Shown: positions 1 through 9,352, counted from the stretch's first letter. The stretch: 64,000 nucleotides of DNA from Pedobacter sp. AJM (GCF_002197755.1 NZ_NHOT01000001.1:496001-560000); one strand, 5' to 3'. Made by a program: numbers and translations. The notes: generated from the letters alone by a model not told the origin.

Positions 1-1
1 C

Positions 2-766
2 AGTAATATACTAAGAGAAACTGCTATCTCAAATGGCATTGCTTGTATTGCTGTAAGCGAATTAGCGGATCAAATTTCTCCCACAGCATTTTTGGCCCTT
101 CACAAAACGATTGATGCGCCTGTTGTATACGCTGGTCATTGGCAAGCAGGAATATTAACGCTTATTGTTAAGCAAATGGCGAATCAATTCAGCCAGATAG
201 AAACCATCGAACTTGCAGGATTATATGACCCAAAAGATAGCGTAGGGCCACTGGTTGCAAACGAAGTTAGTGGTTTTGTTGGTGAGGCACTAATTCGCAA
301 GGGAGGAAATTGGTTATCGTTACCAGCAAAAGAAAACCCGAGGACAATTGATTTGCACAACCATTCATCGGCAATAGGTTACCCACTCAGCACGCTGGAT
401 GTCCCAAGTATAGCTGCTTTTACAAGTGCGAAAAATATTCGTTTCGACTTTATTACAGGGGAATCTATAGGGACTAGCAGAGGCGTGGAAGCTTCCCATG
501 AATTATATATTACTATTGAAGGCACCCTCCTATCCGGCGAAAAAAGAAAACTCAGCACGATCGTATCCGGCCCAAAAGGAAATTCCCATCTCACCGCTGT
601 TGGCGTATACCTGATTGCAGAAAAAATATTAGGCCTGAATGGACAGCCTGAACATCAGACTGGCGGTTTATACCTTCCAGAAACGATTGTCTCAAGTCAT
701 CACATCAGCAACCGCTTAAAAGACTTCGGCATCGAAATCATGGAGGAAACCCTGGAAAGTTTGTAG
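2..766 (+). CDS. Saccharopine dehydrogenase-like oxidoreductase, C-terminal part (5' end outside window)
   Basis: The reading frame is open from base 2, so the gene starts upstream and only about 254 C-terminal codons are visible. A TTG at 92 is not needed as a start. The segment YAGHWQAGILTLIVKQMA sits where saccharopine-dehydrogenase-like proteins carry the helix after their Rossmann domain, and SIGTSRGVEASHELYITIEG resembles their C-terminal sheet. A nucleotide-binding domain would lie outside the window. The next gene begins 23 bp downstream on the same strand. The family call rests on overall pattern only, and the substrate is unknown. Confidence 0.5.
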   Translation, partial: SNILRETAISNGIACIAVSELADQISPTAFLALHKTIDAPVVYAGHWQAGILTLIVKQMANQFSQIETIELAGLYDPKDSVGPLVANEVSGFVGEALIRKGGNWLSLPAKENPRTIDLHNHSSAIGYPLSTLDVPSIAAFTSAKNIRFDFITGESIGTSRGVEASHELYITIEGTLLSGEKRKLSTIVSGPKGNSHLTAVGVYLIAEKILGLNGQPEHQTGGLYLPETIVSSHHISNRLKDFGIEIMEETLESL

Positions 767-789
767 AACTTAATCATTAAAATAATAAC

Positions 790-1314
790 GTGAAAAAACT
801 AATATTGACAACATCCGTCTTACTGTCAGTTGGTATCGAAATCATAGCACAACCGGTAAGTTACCTTCCTAATCAAAACACATTTCAGCCTATTATAAAT
901 CCTCCATATACAAGCACACCAGATTCAAGCATTACTGAATCGATTCACATTCAAAAACAAATAAAAATGAAAAACGCAACGATATTACACCAAGCCAACG
1001 AATTTGTTAAAAAGGGAAACTATGAAAGCTTTCTGGCCTATTGCACAGAGGATACCAAATGGGTTTTTGTCGGCGAACGTATCCTTGAGGGTAGAGATAA
1101 AGTACGCGCATATATGAAAGAATTCTATTTGGAACCGCCCGTATTTACCGTCGAAAAAACCATTGAGGATGGTAGCTATGTAACCGTGACAGGTGTAATC
1201 ACCTTGAAGGCTGCAAATGGAACCTATAACCACTATGATTACTGCGACATCTGGCGATTCGAAAATGGAAAAATTGCAGAATTGAAAGCTTTTGTCATAG
1301 AAAAGAAACCGTAG
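790..1314 (+). CDS. SnoaL/NTF2-like protein with an N-terminal secretion leader
   Basis: This 174-residue protein starts at GTG 790 with a hydrophobic leader (KKLILTTSVLLSVGIEIIAQ), followed by a Pro/Ser/Thr-rich linker to about residue 58. The rest is a SnoaL-like cone fold: an N-terminal helix (ILHQANEFVKKGNYESFLAY), a W-containing strand, and C-terminal strands (YDYCDIWRFENGKIAELKAF). Such folds bind small hydrophobic ligands or act as isomerases; the ligand here is unknown. An in-frame ATG at 967 (MKNATILHQAN) lies exactly where the cytosolic family normally starts, so a second, leaderless product is possible. It follows the upstream oxidoreductase by 23 bp. Confidence 0.7.
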   Translation: MKKLILTTSVLLSVGIEIIAQPVSYLPNQNTFQPIINPPYTSTPDSSITESIHIQKQIKMKNATILHQANEFVKKGNYESFLAYCTEDTKWVFVGERILEGRDKVRAYMKEFYLEPPVFTVEKTIEDGSYVTVTGVITLKAANGTYNHYDYCDIWRFENGKIAELKAFVIEKKP

Positions 1315-1454
1315 ATGTAATTCTTTTCACATGTTTCCTTAACTGTCATCTAAACGAACCTGAGATGCTAATGCATTATTGAAAAAATAGATAAATTAGC
1401 GGCAACACGATCAGATATTATTAAGTGGTTACTACTTTAAAGAAATGAATACCC

Positions 1455-2315
1455 ATGAGTTTTTTAGAAAATAAAACAGTATTAATTACCGGTGCTACTT
1501 CAGGCATTGGCCGGGCAGCCAGCATAGCCATGGCTTCACAAGGGGCTCGGATCATTATACTAGCCCGAAATCCAGCGAAAGCAGAAAAACTTTTAGCAGA
1601 ACTTCCCGGCCAGGGCCATTTATTTTTTTTATGCGACATGATGTCCATAGGTGACATTAAGCGTGTGACAGAGCAGATAAAATTATCGGTTAGCCGGCTC
1701 GATATTTTAATAAATAATGCCGGAACCTGGTTTGGCGAAAGGCAGCTTACCGCAGAAGGGCAGGAAAGAACGTTTGTTGTCAATTATCTTTCTTATTTAC
1801 AGCTGGCTTTACAGTTAAAAGACTTATTGCTAAAAAGCCAACACCCACAAATCATTAATACCGCTTCGTTTTATCATCAGCAGACTTTCCATATTAATGA
1901 TATTCAATTGCAGCATGGGTACTCCATGAGTAAAGCTTACGCCTTGTCCAAACTTTACGTCATTCTTATGACCAGAGCGCTGGGCCAAAGGTGGAAAGCC
2001 AATCAAATTGTAGTGAATTGTTTCGATCCGGGATCGGTCAATTCTAACTTTGGAAGCGGTCAGGGCGGCTGGATGGAGCCATTGCTGCGATTTCAGAAAC
2101 GATTATTTGGGAAAACCCCATTGGAAGGTGCAAAGCCACTTATTCATTTAGCATCATCAATTCCTGATTTGGCTGTAACCGGGCAATATTTCCAGGATAC
2201 AAATGTGGCAGAGCCGTCAAAAACCGCACAAAATGATACGTATGCCCGTCAGCTATTGGATTATAGTCTTGAATTGCTGCGAGAAATTGACATTGCAGTA
2301 CCCGAAAAATTGTAA
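1455..2315 (+). CDS. SDR-family oxidoreductase, retinol dehydrogenase-like
   Basis: A 286-residue short-chain dehydrogenase. The cofactor motif TGATSGIG is at residues 13-20, NNAG is near residue 90, and the catalytic Tyr-Lys pair lies in YSMSK near residue 155. The long C-terminal region after the PG motif (FDPGSVNSNFG) resembles the retinol dehydrogenase/WW-domain-oxidoreductase branch, which reduces carbonyls on hydrophobic substrates with NADP(H). It is cytoplasmic and has no signal peptide. It stands alone after a 140-bp spacer. The true substrate cannot be read from sequence. Confidence 0.85.
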   Translation: MSFLENKTVLITGATSGIGRAASIAMASQGARIIILARNPAKAEKLLAELPGQGHLFFLCDMMSIGDIKRVTEQIKLSVSRLDILINNAGTWFGERQLTAEGQERTFVVNYLSYLQLALQLKDLLLKSQHPQIINTASFYHQQTFHINDIQLQHGYSMSKAYALSKLYVILMTRALGQRWKANQIVVNCFDPGSVNSNFGSGQGGWMEPLLRFQKRLFGKTPLEGAKPLIHLASSIPDLAVTGQYFQDTNVAEPSKTAQNDTYARQLLDYSLELLREIDIAVPEKL

Positions 2316-2365
2316 CAGTATTTGGCGGAAAATGGATCAGTACTCGCAAATACTTAAAATCAATT

Positions 2366-2755
2366 TCAATTTTTATAATTCCTGTTATCTTGTTTTTTTG
2401 AACGAACAAAAAAGATAAGTAGGAAAATAAGGTAAGGAACGCAAAATAGTACACCTGGCCAAGGCTCATCCCAACTTGCAAACAATAAAAATAATACAAA
2501 CATACATGGTAGCAGAAAAAAACTTAGCGCCTTATATAGGGTGTTAGTTCTAATATGTTCCTGAAGATTCAATAAAATGGTAAAGCTTGAAAGAAAAAAA
2601 CAGAAATTAATACCGATAGCGATACCATAGGGTAGGTTTTTAAAATCTGTATCTGCTTTACCAATCAAACCGGTAGATTGCAGCACAAACACACCAATCA
2701 GGCTAAGCACTGAAGCTATGAAAAAACAGAACACAATTATCTTCAAGTATTTCAT
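2366..2755 (-). CDS. Small integral membrane protein, unknown function
   Basis: A 129-residue protein with four predicted transmembrane segments: about residues 4-25, 40-60, 75-93 and 100-117 (PYLIFLLIFFV), with a lysine-rich C-terminal tail. The ATG at 2755 is preferred because the first hydrophobic segment begins right after it; the open frame continues to 2797 but only adds a charged stretch. It converges with the SDR gene (49 bp between the two stops). No family was recognised. It is probably real because the frame is long and hydrophobic in a regular pattern. Confidence 0.5.
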   Translation of the reverse strand: MKYLKIIVFCFFIASVLSLIGVFVLQSTGLIGKADTDFKNLPYGIAIGINFCFFLSSFTILLNLQEHIRTNTLYKALSFFLLPCMFVLFLLFASWDEPWPGVLFCVPYLIFLLIFFVRSKKQDNRNYKN

Positions 2756-2867
2756 GGTTTGACGATTAATTTTAATTCGATATCGGTCAAGCGGCAACTT
2801 ATGGAAGCGCTACCACAAAACAGATATTTTGAATTGGAAGGCAGATAATGATTTCAGGCATACATGC

Positions 2868-3749
2868 TTAAAGCAAAGGTAGGAGTTTCCGCTCTAAAAA
2901 CTGCTCGAAAGTGGTAGCTGTAGATGCCTCTATGGTGCGAGGTGTGGCATATGCCCCATTTGGATCACCCAAGGCAAAAAATAAATCCATTAATTCCTGC
3001 TGTACACGCGCAGACAATCCCCAGCTGTTTAGCTGCGCTTTAACTTCTTCACCAGATTGCTTTACATACTTAACTGGCTTAGCTATCCGGGCGGATAAGC
3101 GAGACGCGGCCTGCGTTAAAGTGATATTTTCAGGTCCCATGAGGTTTAATTTCCAATGTCCTGCCCAGGTTTCGTCAAGCAGGTAACGCGTGGCCACCTC
3201 AGCAATGTCATCTGTACTCACGAAAGGAATATCATGCTCGCTATCGTAAGGAAAAGTAAAAGTTCCTTTCTCAAGGATATCTTTTGCCTGTAGTATAAAA
3301 TTTTCCATGAAATAACCTGGCCTTAAAGCCAATACATTAGCGTCCAGCTTATCAAAAGCAACTTCCATCTCACCACAATAGCTTACAGTTCCCAGGTTTG
3401 GCGAAGTAGTTGCACCAAGCGATGAAACAAGAACAACCCTTTTAATTTTGTTTTGATTAACCGCAGCAACCCCTGCATCAGTCACCTTTTGATACCATTC
3501 ATTTAAACCAGGTTTATTAAGTACGGGAGGAACAAGCCAGAACAAAGCTTCCGCTCCCTCTGTTGCCGCAATTACCTGTTCCGTATTGCTGATATCTGCC
3601 ACCATCGAAAACCCACCACTAATGTTCAAATCATCTAATCTTTTCAGGTTTTGACCTAACAACAAAGGTGTTGCCCCATGCGAGGCTGTTTGTCTGGCCA
3701 CACTGCTGCCAATATTACCTGTAGCAGCCGCAATTGCTATTTTCTTCAT
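2868..3749 (-). CDS. NmrA-like NAD(P)-binding oxidoreductase
   Basis: A 293-residue atypical SDR. The start is ATG 3749, which gives MKKIAIAAATGNIGSSVARQ with a GxxGxxG-type dinucleotide motif at the N-terminus; the frame upstream lacks family features. RVVLVSSLGA, LRPGYFMENF and the PFVSTDDIAEVA segment are typical of the NmrA/azoreductase-like (YtfG/QorB) group, which reduces quinones or senses the NADP redox state. It starts 5 bp after the NTF2-like gene stop, so the two are co-transcribed, facing an HxlR regulator. That context suits a response to reactive electrophiles or quinones (inference). Confidence 0.8.
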   Translation of the reverse strand: MKKIAIAAATGNIGSSVARQTASHGATPLLLGQNLKRLDDLNISGGFSMVADISNTEQVIAATEGAEALFWLVPPVLNKPGLNEWYQKVTDAGVAAVNQNKIKRVVLVSSLGATTSPNLGTVSYCGEMEVAFDKLDANVLALRPGYFMENFILQAKDILEKGTFTFPYDSEHDIPFVSTDDIAEVATRYLLDETWAGHWKLNLMGPENITLTQAASRLSARIAKPVKYVKQSGEEVKAQLNSWGLSARVQQELMDLFFALGDPNGAYATPRTIEASTATTFEQFLERKLLPLL

Positions 3750-3754
3750 CTTAT

Positions 3755-4201
3755 TTAGTATATATGTTTGTCGATGATCTGTTGAGCCTGCTCTTTTCTC
3801 ATCAAAGTGCTTAAAACAGGGAGCACATTCCAATATTCCTTATAGTAAATGAACTTCCCGTTTTCTAATCTGAAGTTGACCACATAATCTTGTTGATACA
3901 ATGCCCCCGTTGCAGGAACTGTCGTTTCGCCGTGAAATTCTGCCCAATAGGAATCTGGTTCTTTTAATGGATAAACATTTAATGCGGTGAATATAATATC
4001 CGGCATATCTCCAAGGATATGATCCAGATGTTTTCTATAGTCATCCATTGTCAGTTGGTAAGCCGAACCTAATGATTTCGCATAAGGATATTCTACTGTT
4101 GCCTTTGGATCAAAAAGCGATAAAACAGTTGCTGTATCCTGGTTAAAAGCACTCAATAAACTCAGCAAAATCTGGTGACCAGTTGTATTTTCCGATGTCA
4201 T
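3755..4201 (-). CDS. SnoaL-like nuclear transport factor 2 family protein
   Basis: A 148-residue cytosolic protein. ATG 4201 (MTSENTTG) is chosen over the ORF opening at 4222 because a -7-like box (TACTTTTG on the minus strand) occupies 4220-4227. The fold pattern matches NTF2/SnoaL: an N-terminal helix (ILLSLLSAFNQDTATVLSLF), a strand with EYPYA, and C-terminal strands (YYKEYWNVLP). These proteins often bind or isomerise small metabolites and commonly sit next to NmrA-type reductases. It is first in a two-gene operon with the reductase at 2868-3749. Confidence 0.75.
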   Translation of the reverse strand: MTSENTTGHQILLSLLSAFNQDTATVLSLFDPKATVEYPYAKSLGSAYQLTMDDYRKHLDHILGDMPDIIFTALNVYPLKEPDSYWAEFHGETTVPATGALYQQDYVVNFRLENGKFIYYKEYWNVLPVLSTLMRKEQAQQIIDKHIY

Positions 4202-4211
4202 AATTCTTACG

Positions 4212-4279
4212 TTTATGTACAAAAGTAACGTCCAAACTATATATTTGCAATAAGGTACCTGTAAGTGGCATAAGCACTT
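4212..4279. promoter_or_regulatory. Divergent promoter region between hxlR-type regulator and NTF2/NmrA operon
   Basis: The 89-bp spacer holds TATATTTG (4240-4247, plus strand) and TACTTTTG (4220-4227, minus strand). Both match the Bacteroidota -7 box TAnnTTTG. On the minus strand an ATTG lies 20 nt upstream of the box, close to the -33 consensus. An inverted repeat AAGTG-N7-CACTT (4263-4279) lies just ahead of the regulator start and could be an HxlR operator. The assignment is by motif only. Confidence 0.4.
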
Positions 4280-4290
4280 TAAAGTAATAT

Positions 4291-4704
4291 ATGGACGGAA
4301 TAATCAAAGAACAGCGAGAAAAAAATGAAAATTATTTTAAGTTACAGCAATCTTTATTGTTGAAATCCAGTTTGGATGAAAGTTGTATCCTGAATCAGTC
4401 CTTAACGCTCATTGCCAATAAGTGGACATTACTGATTTTGATGGCATTAATGCAAGGCAGTAAGCGTAGCAGCGAATTACTACGGCAAATTCAGGGCATA
4501 TCGCCAAAAATGCTCAATCAAACGCTAAAAATTTTAATAAATTACGGCATGGTCGTTCGGACAGCATTTCCAGAGGTTCCACCAAGAGTAGAATACGAAT
4601 TAACAGAATTTGGCATCAGCACCGCAGATCCATTAATGGCCCTGTTAAACTGGTCTGTCTCCTGGGAGCCCCAACTCACAAAGTTGTATAAACAAAATTT
4701 TTAA
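4291..4704 (+). CDS. HxlR-family winged-helix transcriptional regulator
   Basis: A 137-residue DNA-binding protein. Residues 32-125 follow the HxlR pattern: Cys32 ahead of LTLIANKWTLLILMAL, then SSELLRQIQGISPKMLNQTL as the recognition helix, and PPRVEYELTEFG as the wing. Cys32 aligns with the N-terminal cysteine that serves as a redox or electrophile sensor in HypR/QorR-type members (known for the family; function here is inference). The N-terminal extension of about 30 residues is charged. It is transcribed away from the NTF2/NmrA operon and is the obvious candidate regulator of it. Confidence 0.9.
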   Translation: MDGIIKEQREKNENYFKLQQSLLLKSSLDESCILNQSLTLIANKWTLLILMALMQGSKRSSELLRQIQGISPKMLNQTLKILINYGMVVRTAFPEVPPRVEYELTEFGISTADPLMALLNWSVSWEPQLTKLYKQNF

Positions 4705-4721
4705 GGTCCACAAATGCCAAC

Positions 4722-4752
4722 AAGGTAGCGCAGGAAGGTGATTGGCTACCTT
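4722..4752. repeat. Inverted repeat downstream of the HxlR gene
   Basis: AAGGTAGC (4722-4729) pairs perfectly with GCTACCTT (4745-4752) around a 15-nt loop, 18 bp after the regulator stop. No T-run follows, so it is at best a weak terminator or mRNA 3'-end stabiliser. The rest of the spacer to 4991 shows nothing I can support as a gene. Confidence 0.35.
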
Positions 4753-4991
4753 ATGTTGCCTTCTTCACAAAGGATTGCTCTTTAAGTATGGTTATTTGGA
4801 GACGCCATTTAACAGTCTGCGTGCTGTTAAGCAAATTGTCAAGAACTTATTATCAAAGCTGAATTTTGATGAGAATAGTGGAATGATTTTAATTATACGC
4901 TCACAAGGTTCAATTTTGGCGAAGTTAAACCGCGCTAATATTTTGCGGCAAGTAAATTGAGTTTGGGTATGGTGATTTTTTTGGACAATAA

Positions 4992-6830
4992 TTACAGCGA
5001 CGTCTCACTCATGATTTTTATTAGCAGTTTGTTGTCAGGATCTATCTTAATTGACTTAATATCATTCTTAGAGAACCCATCCAACTGAAAACTTTGAAGG
5101 CTTTTACTGATATTAAACGTTTTTCTCACTATCCGGTTATCCTGTAACATAAAAGCGATATCAATAGGAAAAACGAAAACGTCACCTTCCTGACTAATCG
5201 ATAATTCCTTTTCCGTTATAAGGGCGCCAACATGCGGGACCTGTTTACTTTTTATCCAGGGCTCAACTACATGCTTAACATCGGTACCAGCAGCTTCTGA
5301 AAGACTTTTTATAAAGAGACTGATGTCCATTTGTTTTTTCGACTGAATGAAAGCTTTTAAACCTTTATCAAAAACAGCCTTGCCCAGCTGATCTCTAAGC
5401 ATATAAAGAACCCAGACGCCTTTATAATAAGATACGCCATTGTTAGACGCATCGTCCCATAATGATGACTTACCATCGAAGCCGCCTTTGAAGTAGAGCG
5501 ACTTGTAATTGGCCATAAAGCGACTCACTGTAGTATCCCCGAAACTTTTCTCCAATAAATAGGCTTCAGCAAACGAAGCCCAGCCCTCCCTCAAAAAATT
5601 TGTAGCTGGCCCTACAGGTCGGGTCCAGGCATGTGCAACTTCGTGCCCAAAGGGAGCTAAAGGAGACATAGCCCTGTTTGTTATAATGAAGCCACCATGG
5701 TTTCCGGCAACAATCATATCATTACTTCTGTTTAACCAGATGGGAAAATCTTTGGAACGGTTCTGTACAATGCAAAGATAGTTGCCTTGCGGTTTTCCGA
5801 ATTTTTCAATCAGCAAGTCGTTTGTCTTTGAAAAGCTCTGATAAAGCGTGTCAGAAGTGGGCTTAAAGGTCTTATTCCCAAAGATTTGAAACTTATAGTT
5901 CCCCTTATCTAATGTCTTTACCTCCCATTCCTTATCATAGTACAGGGATAGCGCAAAAGTAGCATATGGTGATTTAGCGGTTATTATTCTTTGATCATCT
6001 ACAATACGATCGGTCTGCCGGAGACCAGTGGCGACATGATATGCAGATGGAATTGAGGCGAGTAACTGGAAATCTGCCAGGTCATTGCTACTTGAAAAAT
6101 TAAAGAACGGATGCCAATAGAACTGCTCCCGAACATGTCCGAAGTTCGAATCAAAATATCCGGAATTCTCATTCTTCGGGTCATTGTCCACTTTTAATGT
6201 ATAGGCTAATATCAGTTGTTCTTTCATGCCTGCTGAAGACTTTACCCAGAGAATGCCTCCATCAAACACAAAATAAGCCTTTTTCTGGTTAAGTTGTACA
6301 TTTTCTATCTTCGCCCTGTGGTTAAGCGACAATAAAAAACCATATTTTTCCCTGGTCAGGATCTCCATGGTATCCCTAACAGCTATTGTTCCATCAACAG
6401 GAGCTATCTTCAGGCCGATCCGATGTGCTTTCAAATGGTTTAACCTGTCGACCGGAAGTTTCGATGTCATTACCCAGGTGCCTTTTACAGGTTTGAATAC
6501 GTATATACCAGAATAAATATTGGAATAATCGGTTTCATCACCGGAATTACCAATAACAAAGGTGCCGGTTAACAATACGAGTGCACTATCTCTGTAAACC
6601 TTTACAATCTGGCTTTGGCCTTTTTTCCTTTGATACTTACCCTTTTGCATGGCTAAGATTATTCCTTGCTGTTCGACTAAGGGGAAATTAAGTTTAATAT
6701 CTTCAATGGTTCCACTTTCAAATGCGTTATTACACCGTTCAACATCATGCTGCAGGTTATTTGCGGTCGACTGGGCGAGGGAAATACTGGAAAGAAAAAG
6801 AATAGCAATCAAAGATAAAACGGGCTTCAT
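4992..6830 (-). CDS. Secreted M1-like (gluzincin) metallopeptidase
   Basis: A 612-residue exported protein with a signal peptide (MKPVLSLIAILFLSSISLAQ). The zinc motif HEVAH occupies residues 396-400, and the third ligand is probably Glu415 in REGWA. The spacing of 14 residues after HExxH is shorter than the usual 18 in M1 aminopeptidases, so the loop is contracted. The N-terminal half is a beta-rich region without a clear motif, and the C-terminus (about 490-612) includes the helical region ending in a beta domain (SISQEGDVFVFPIDIAF). It probably trims peptides in the periplasm or outside the cell. It is monocistronic and converges with the HxlR gene. Confidence 0.8.
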   Translation of the reverse strand: MKPVLSLIAILFLSSISLAQSTANNLQHDVERCNNAFESGTIEDIKLNFPLVEQQGIILAMQKGKYQRKKGQSQIVKVYRDSALVLLTGTFVIGNSGDETDYSNIYSGIYVFKPVKGTWVMTSKLPVDRLNHLKAHRIGLKIAPVDGTIAVRDTMEILTREKYGFLLSLNHRAKIENVQLNQKKAYFVFDGGILWVKSSAGMKEQLILAYTLKVDNDPKNENSGYFDSNFGHVREQFYWHPFFNFSSSNDLADFQLLASIPSAYHVATGLRQTDRIVDDQRIITAKSPYATFALSLYYDKEWEVKTLDKGNYKFQIFGNKTFKPTSDTLYQSFSKTNDLLIEKFGKPQGNYLCIVQNRSKDFPIWLNRSNDMIVAGNHGGFIITNRAMSPLAPFGHEVAHAWTRPVGPATNFLREGWASFAEAYLLEKSFGDTTVSRFMANYKSLYFKGGFDGKSSLWDDASNNGVSYYKGVWVLYMLRDQLGKAVFDKGLKAFIQSKKQMDISLFIKSLSEAAGTDVKHVVEPWIKSKQVPHVGALITEKELSISQEGDVFVFPIDIAFMLQDNRIVRKTFNISKSLQSFQLDGFSKNDIKSIKIDPDNKLLIKIMSETSL

Positions 6831-7107
6831 ATTTTTAGTGATCAGGCTTTTAGTTTAACCTCATCATAATACAACTATTTTTATAATTAAAAGGGAGAAA
6901 TCAACAAATATGAAGGTTTCATCCAATTGAAAACCATTAGCTAACTGGATCTAAGATTCGCCGTGGCCTCATCAGATGCATGTTACTTTATCGCAGACGG
7001 GTTTATCCTTTGTTAACCTCCTGGAGAAAAGTCGTTTTTTTTGTATCAGCATTAATACTGAACAGTTCATAAAACAGTGCTAATTTTATCAGCAGAGACT
7101 AACTAAG

Positions 7108-9249
7108 ATGATGAACAAATATTGGCTTACCGTAACCGCTTGTGCAGTGGCATTTACAGTCAACGCGCAGCAAAAAGCACTTACCGCTCAAGACTATCAG
7201 AAAGCAGAAAGTTTTATGGGCTACAATACCGCAAAATTTATTGATAATACAATTTCTCCTCCCAACTGGCTGGCTGGCGATCAATTCTGGTATACCAAAA
7301 AAACAGCCAAAGGATTGGAAACCTATTTGGTAGATCCTGCTAAAAAAACCAAGACCTTAACCACAGCATATAGTAATACTTCTGCGCCGGCAGCGAGACG
7401 AAGAAGAGATGGTGGAAATGAAGTGATCTCACCCGATGGCAAAAAAGCCATTCTCATTAAAGATTATAACCTTTATGTTAAAGATGTAGCCAGCGGAAAG
7501 CTAACACAACTCACCACTGATGGCGTAAAAGATTATGGTTATGCCACTGATAATGCCGGCTGGAAGCACAGTGATGCGCCTATTTTGCGCTGGTCGCCGG
7601 ATGCTAAAAAAATCGCCACTTTTCAACAGGATCAGCGGAACTCGAAAGACATGTACCTGGTGACCACGAATGTGGGTGCGCCCAAATTAGAAGCATGGAA
7701 ATATCCTTTACCCGGCGACAAACAAATCCCCACCATCAGAAGAGTAGTCATTGATGTCGAAAACCCAAAGGTAATTGCTTTAAATATACCTGCTGATCCA
7801 CATCGTGCGACATTAAGCGACGACATTTCCAGCAGCGGAACATTTGACGATATTGACTGGAAGGCCGATGGTACAGAACTGGCTTTTGTTTCCACTTCCC
7901 GTGATCATAAAAATGAAAAATTCCGCATTGCAAATGCATCTACCGGAGCCGTTAGAGAAGTTTTTGAAGAAACGGTTAAAACACAATACGAATCCGGCCA
8001 GGGTGAAATTAACTGGCGGTACTTACCTGATTCAAAAGAAATTATCTGGTATTCTGAACGTGATGATTGGGGTCATCTATACCTTTATGATGCCACAACG
8101 GGTAAATTAAAAAACCAGATTACTACAGGCAATTGGGTGCTGACCCAATTAATTAAAGTTGATCCTAAAAGTCGCACCCTTTATTTTATGGCCAATGGCC
8201 GAGATAAAATCAATCCTTATTTTGCACATTTCTATAAAATTGGCTTTGATGGAAAAAACTTAACCGATTTAACGCCTGAACCGGGCAACCACGTGGTAAA
8301 TTTATCGCCATCTCAAAAATATTTTATTGATACTTATTCTCAGCCTGATGTTCCTGCAAAAAGCATTTTCCGCAGCATGGATGGTAAATTAATTACCGAA
8401 TTAGAAAAAACTGATGTATCCAGGTTAACCGCAACAGGTTGGAAAGCACCAACCCCCGTTTCTGTTAAAGCAGCCGATAAGAAGGCCGATATTTACGGTT
8501 TGATTTTTACACCAACTAAAATGGATGCTGGTAAAAAATACCCGGTAATTGATTACATTTATCCTGGCCCACAAGGGGGTAGCGTAGGCAACTGGGGCTT
8601 TGTAGCCTCCAGAGGAGATCATCAGGCACTTGCCGAACTAGGCTTTATTGTGGTTTTAATGGAAGGAACCAGTAATCCCAACCGTTCAAAAAGTTTTCAC
8701 GATATGAGTTATGGGAATATGGCCATCAACACGCTGCCCGATCAAATTACAGCCATCAGACAATTAGCTGCAAAATATCCGATTGACACTGCCAGAGTAG
8801 GTATATGGGGCCATTCTGGTGGTGGTTTTGCCACAGCAACAGCCCTATTTCGCTATCCTGATTTCTTTAAGGTGGGCATCTCAGAATCAGGCAATCACGA
8901 CAACAGAAATTATGAGGATGATTGGGGCGAACGCTATAATGGCCTGGCAGAAAACGCGGATTATGAAGCACAGGCCAATCAGAACTATGCCAAAAACTTA
9001 AAAGGAAAATTAATGCTTGTTCATGGCATGATGGATGATAACGTACCGCCATACAATACTTTACTGGTTGTGGAGGCATTGGAAAAAGCCAATAAATCTT
9101 TCGATTTGGTTATGTTTCCAAACAGCGCACATGGTTATGGATCTTATTCACCATACATGATGAGACGCCGCTGGGATTATTTTGTTCAGCACCTATTAGA
9201 TGCCACGCCACCTAAAGATTACAAAATGCAGGGCGCCGTTATTCAATAA
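7108..9249 (+). CDS. Dipeptidyl peptidase IV-like S9 family prolyl peptidase
   Basis: A 713-residue exported serine peptidase with a signal peptide ending at VNAQ. The N-terminal beta-propeller spans roughly residues 40-450 and includes DYNLYVKDVASGKLTQLT and RWSPDAKKIATFQQD. The alpha/beta-hydrolase domain carries the triad Ser570 (GHSGG), Asp643 (MMDDNVPP) and His675 (NSAHGYG). Asn645 fits the substrate-amide position of DPP4. The family removes dipeptides after proline or alanine, in the periplasm here. The divergent spacer upstream (6831-7107) shows no convincing promoter. A strong hairpin terminator follows at 9256. Confidence 0.92.
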   Translation: MMNKYWLTVTACAVAFTVNAQQKALTAQDYQKAESFMGYNTAKFIDNTISPPNWLAGDQFWYTKKTAKGLETYLVDPAKKTKTLTTAYSNTSAPAARRRRDGGNEVISPDGKKAILIKDYNLYVKDVASGKLTQLTTDGVKDYGYATDNAGWKHSDAPILRWSPDAKKIATFQQDQRNSKDMYLVTTNVGAPKLEAWKYPLPGDKQIPTIRRVVIDVENPKVIALNIPADPHRATLSDDISSSGTFDDIDWKADGTELAFVSTSRDHKNEKFRIANASTGAVREVFEETVKTQYESGQGEINWRYLPDSKEIIWYSERDDWGHLYLYDATTGKLKNQITTGNWVLTQLIKVDPKSRTLYFMANGRDKINPYFAHFYKIGFDGKNLTDLTPEPGNHVVNLSPSQKYFIDTYSQPDVPAKSIFRSMDGKLITELEKTDVSRLTATGWKAPTPVSVKAADKKADIYGLIFTPTKMDAGKKYPVIDYIYPGPQGGSVGNWGFVASRGDHQALAELGFIVVLMEGTSNPNRSKSFHDMSYGNMAINTLPDQITAIRQLAAKYPIDTARVGIWGHSGGGFATATALFRYPDFFKVGISESGNHDNRNYEDDWGERYNGLAENADYEAQANQNYAKNLKGKLMLVHGMMDDNVPPYNTLLVVEALEKANKSFDLVMFPNSAHGYGSYSPYMMRRRWDYFVQHLLDATPPKDYKMQGAVIQ

Positions 9250-9255
9250 AGTTTT

Positions 9256-9287
9256 AAAGTCCCGATTCCTTCGGGACTTTTTTTATT
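9256..9287 (+). terminator. Rho-independent terminator of the S9 peptidase gene
   Basis: A perfect 10-bp stem AAAGTCCCGA / TCGGGACTTT around the loop TTCCT runs into a run of T, starting 7 bp after the stop codon. Confidence 0.92.
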
Positions 9288-9352
9288 GCCCTTAAAATAA
9301 AACCAATTACCGGCTAATGAGTTTATCTGATAAGTAATCAAGCCGATTCAAT

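Noticed and set aside
4742..4960. 72-codon open frame starting at TTG after the HxlR gene
   Set aside because: It begins inside an inverted repeat, uses TTG, has no family features, and matches no expected composition for a coding region. Treated as chance.
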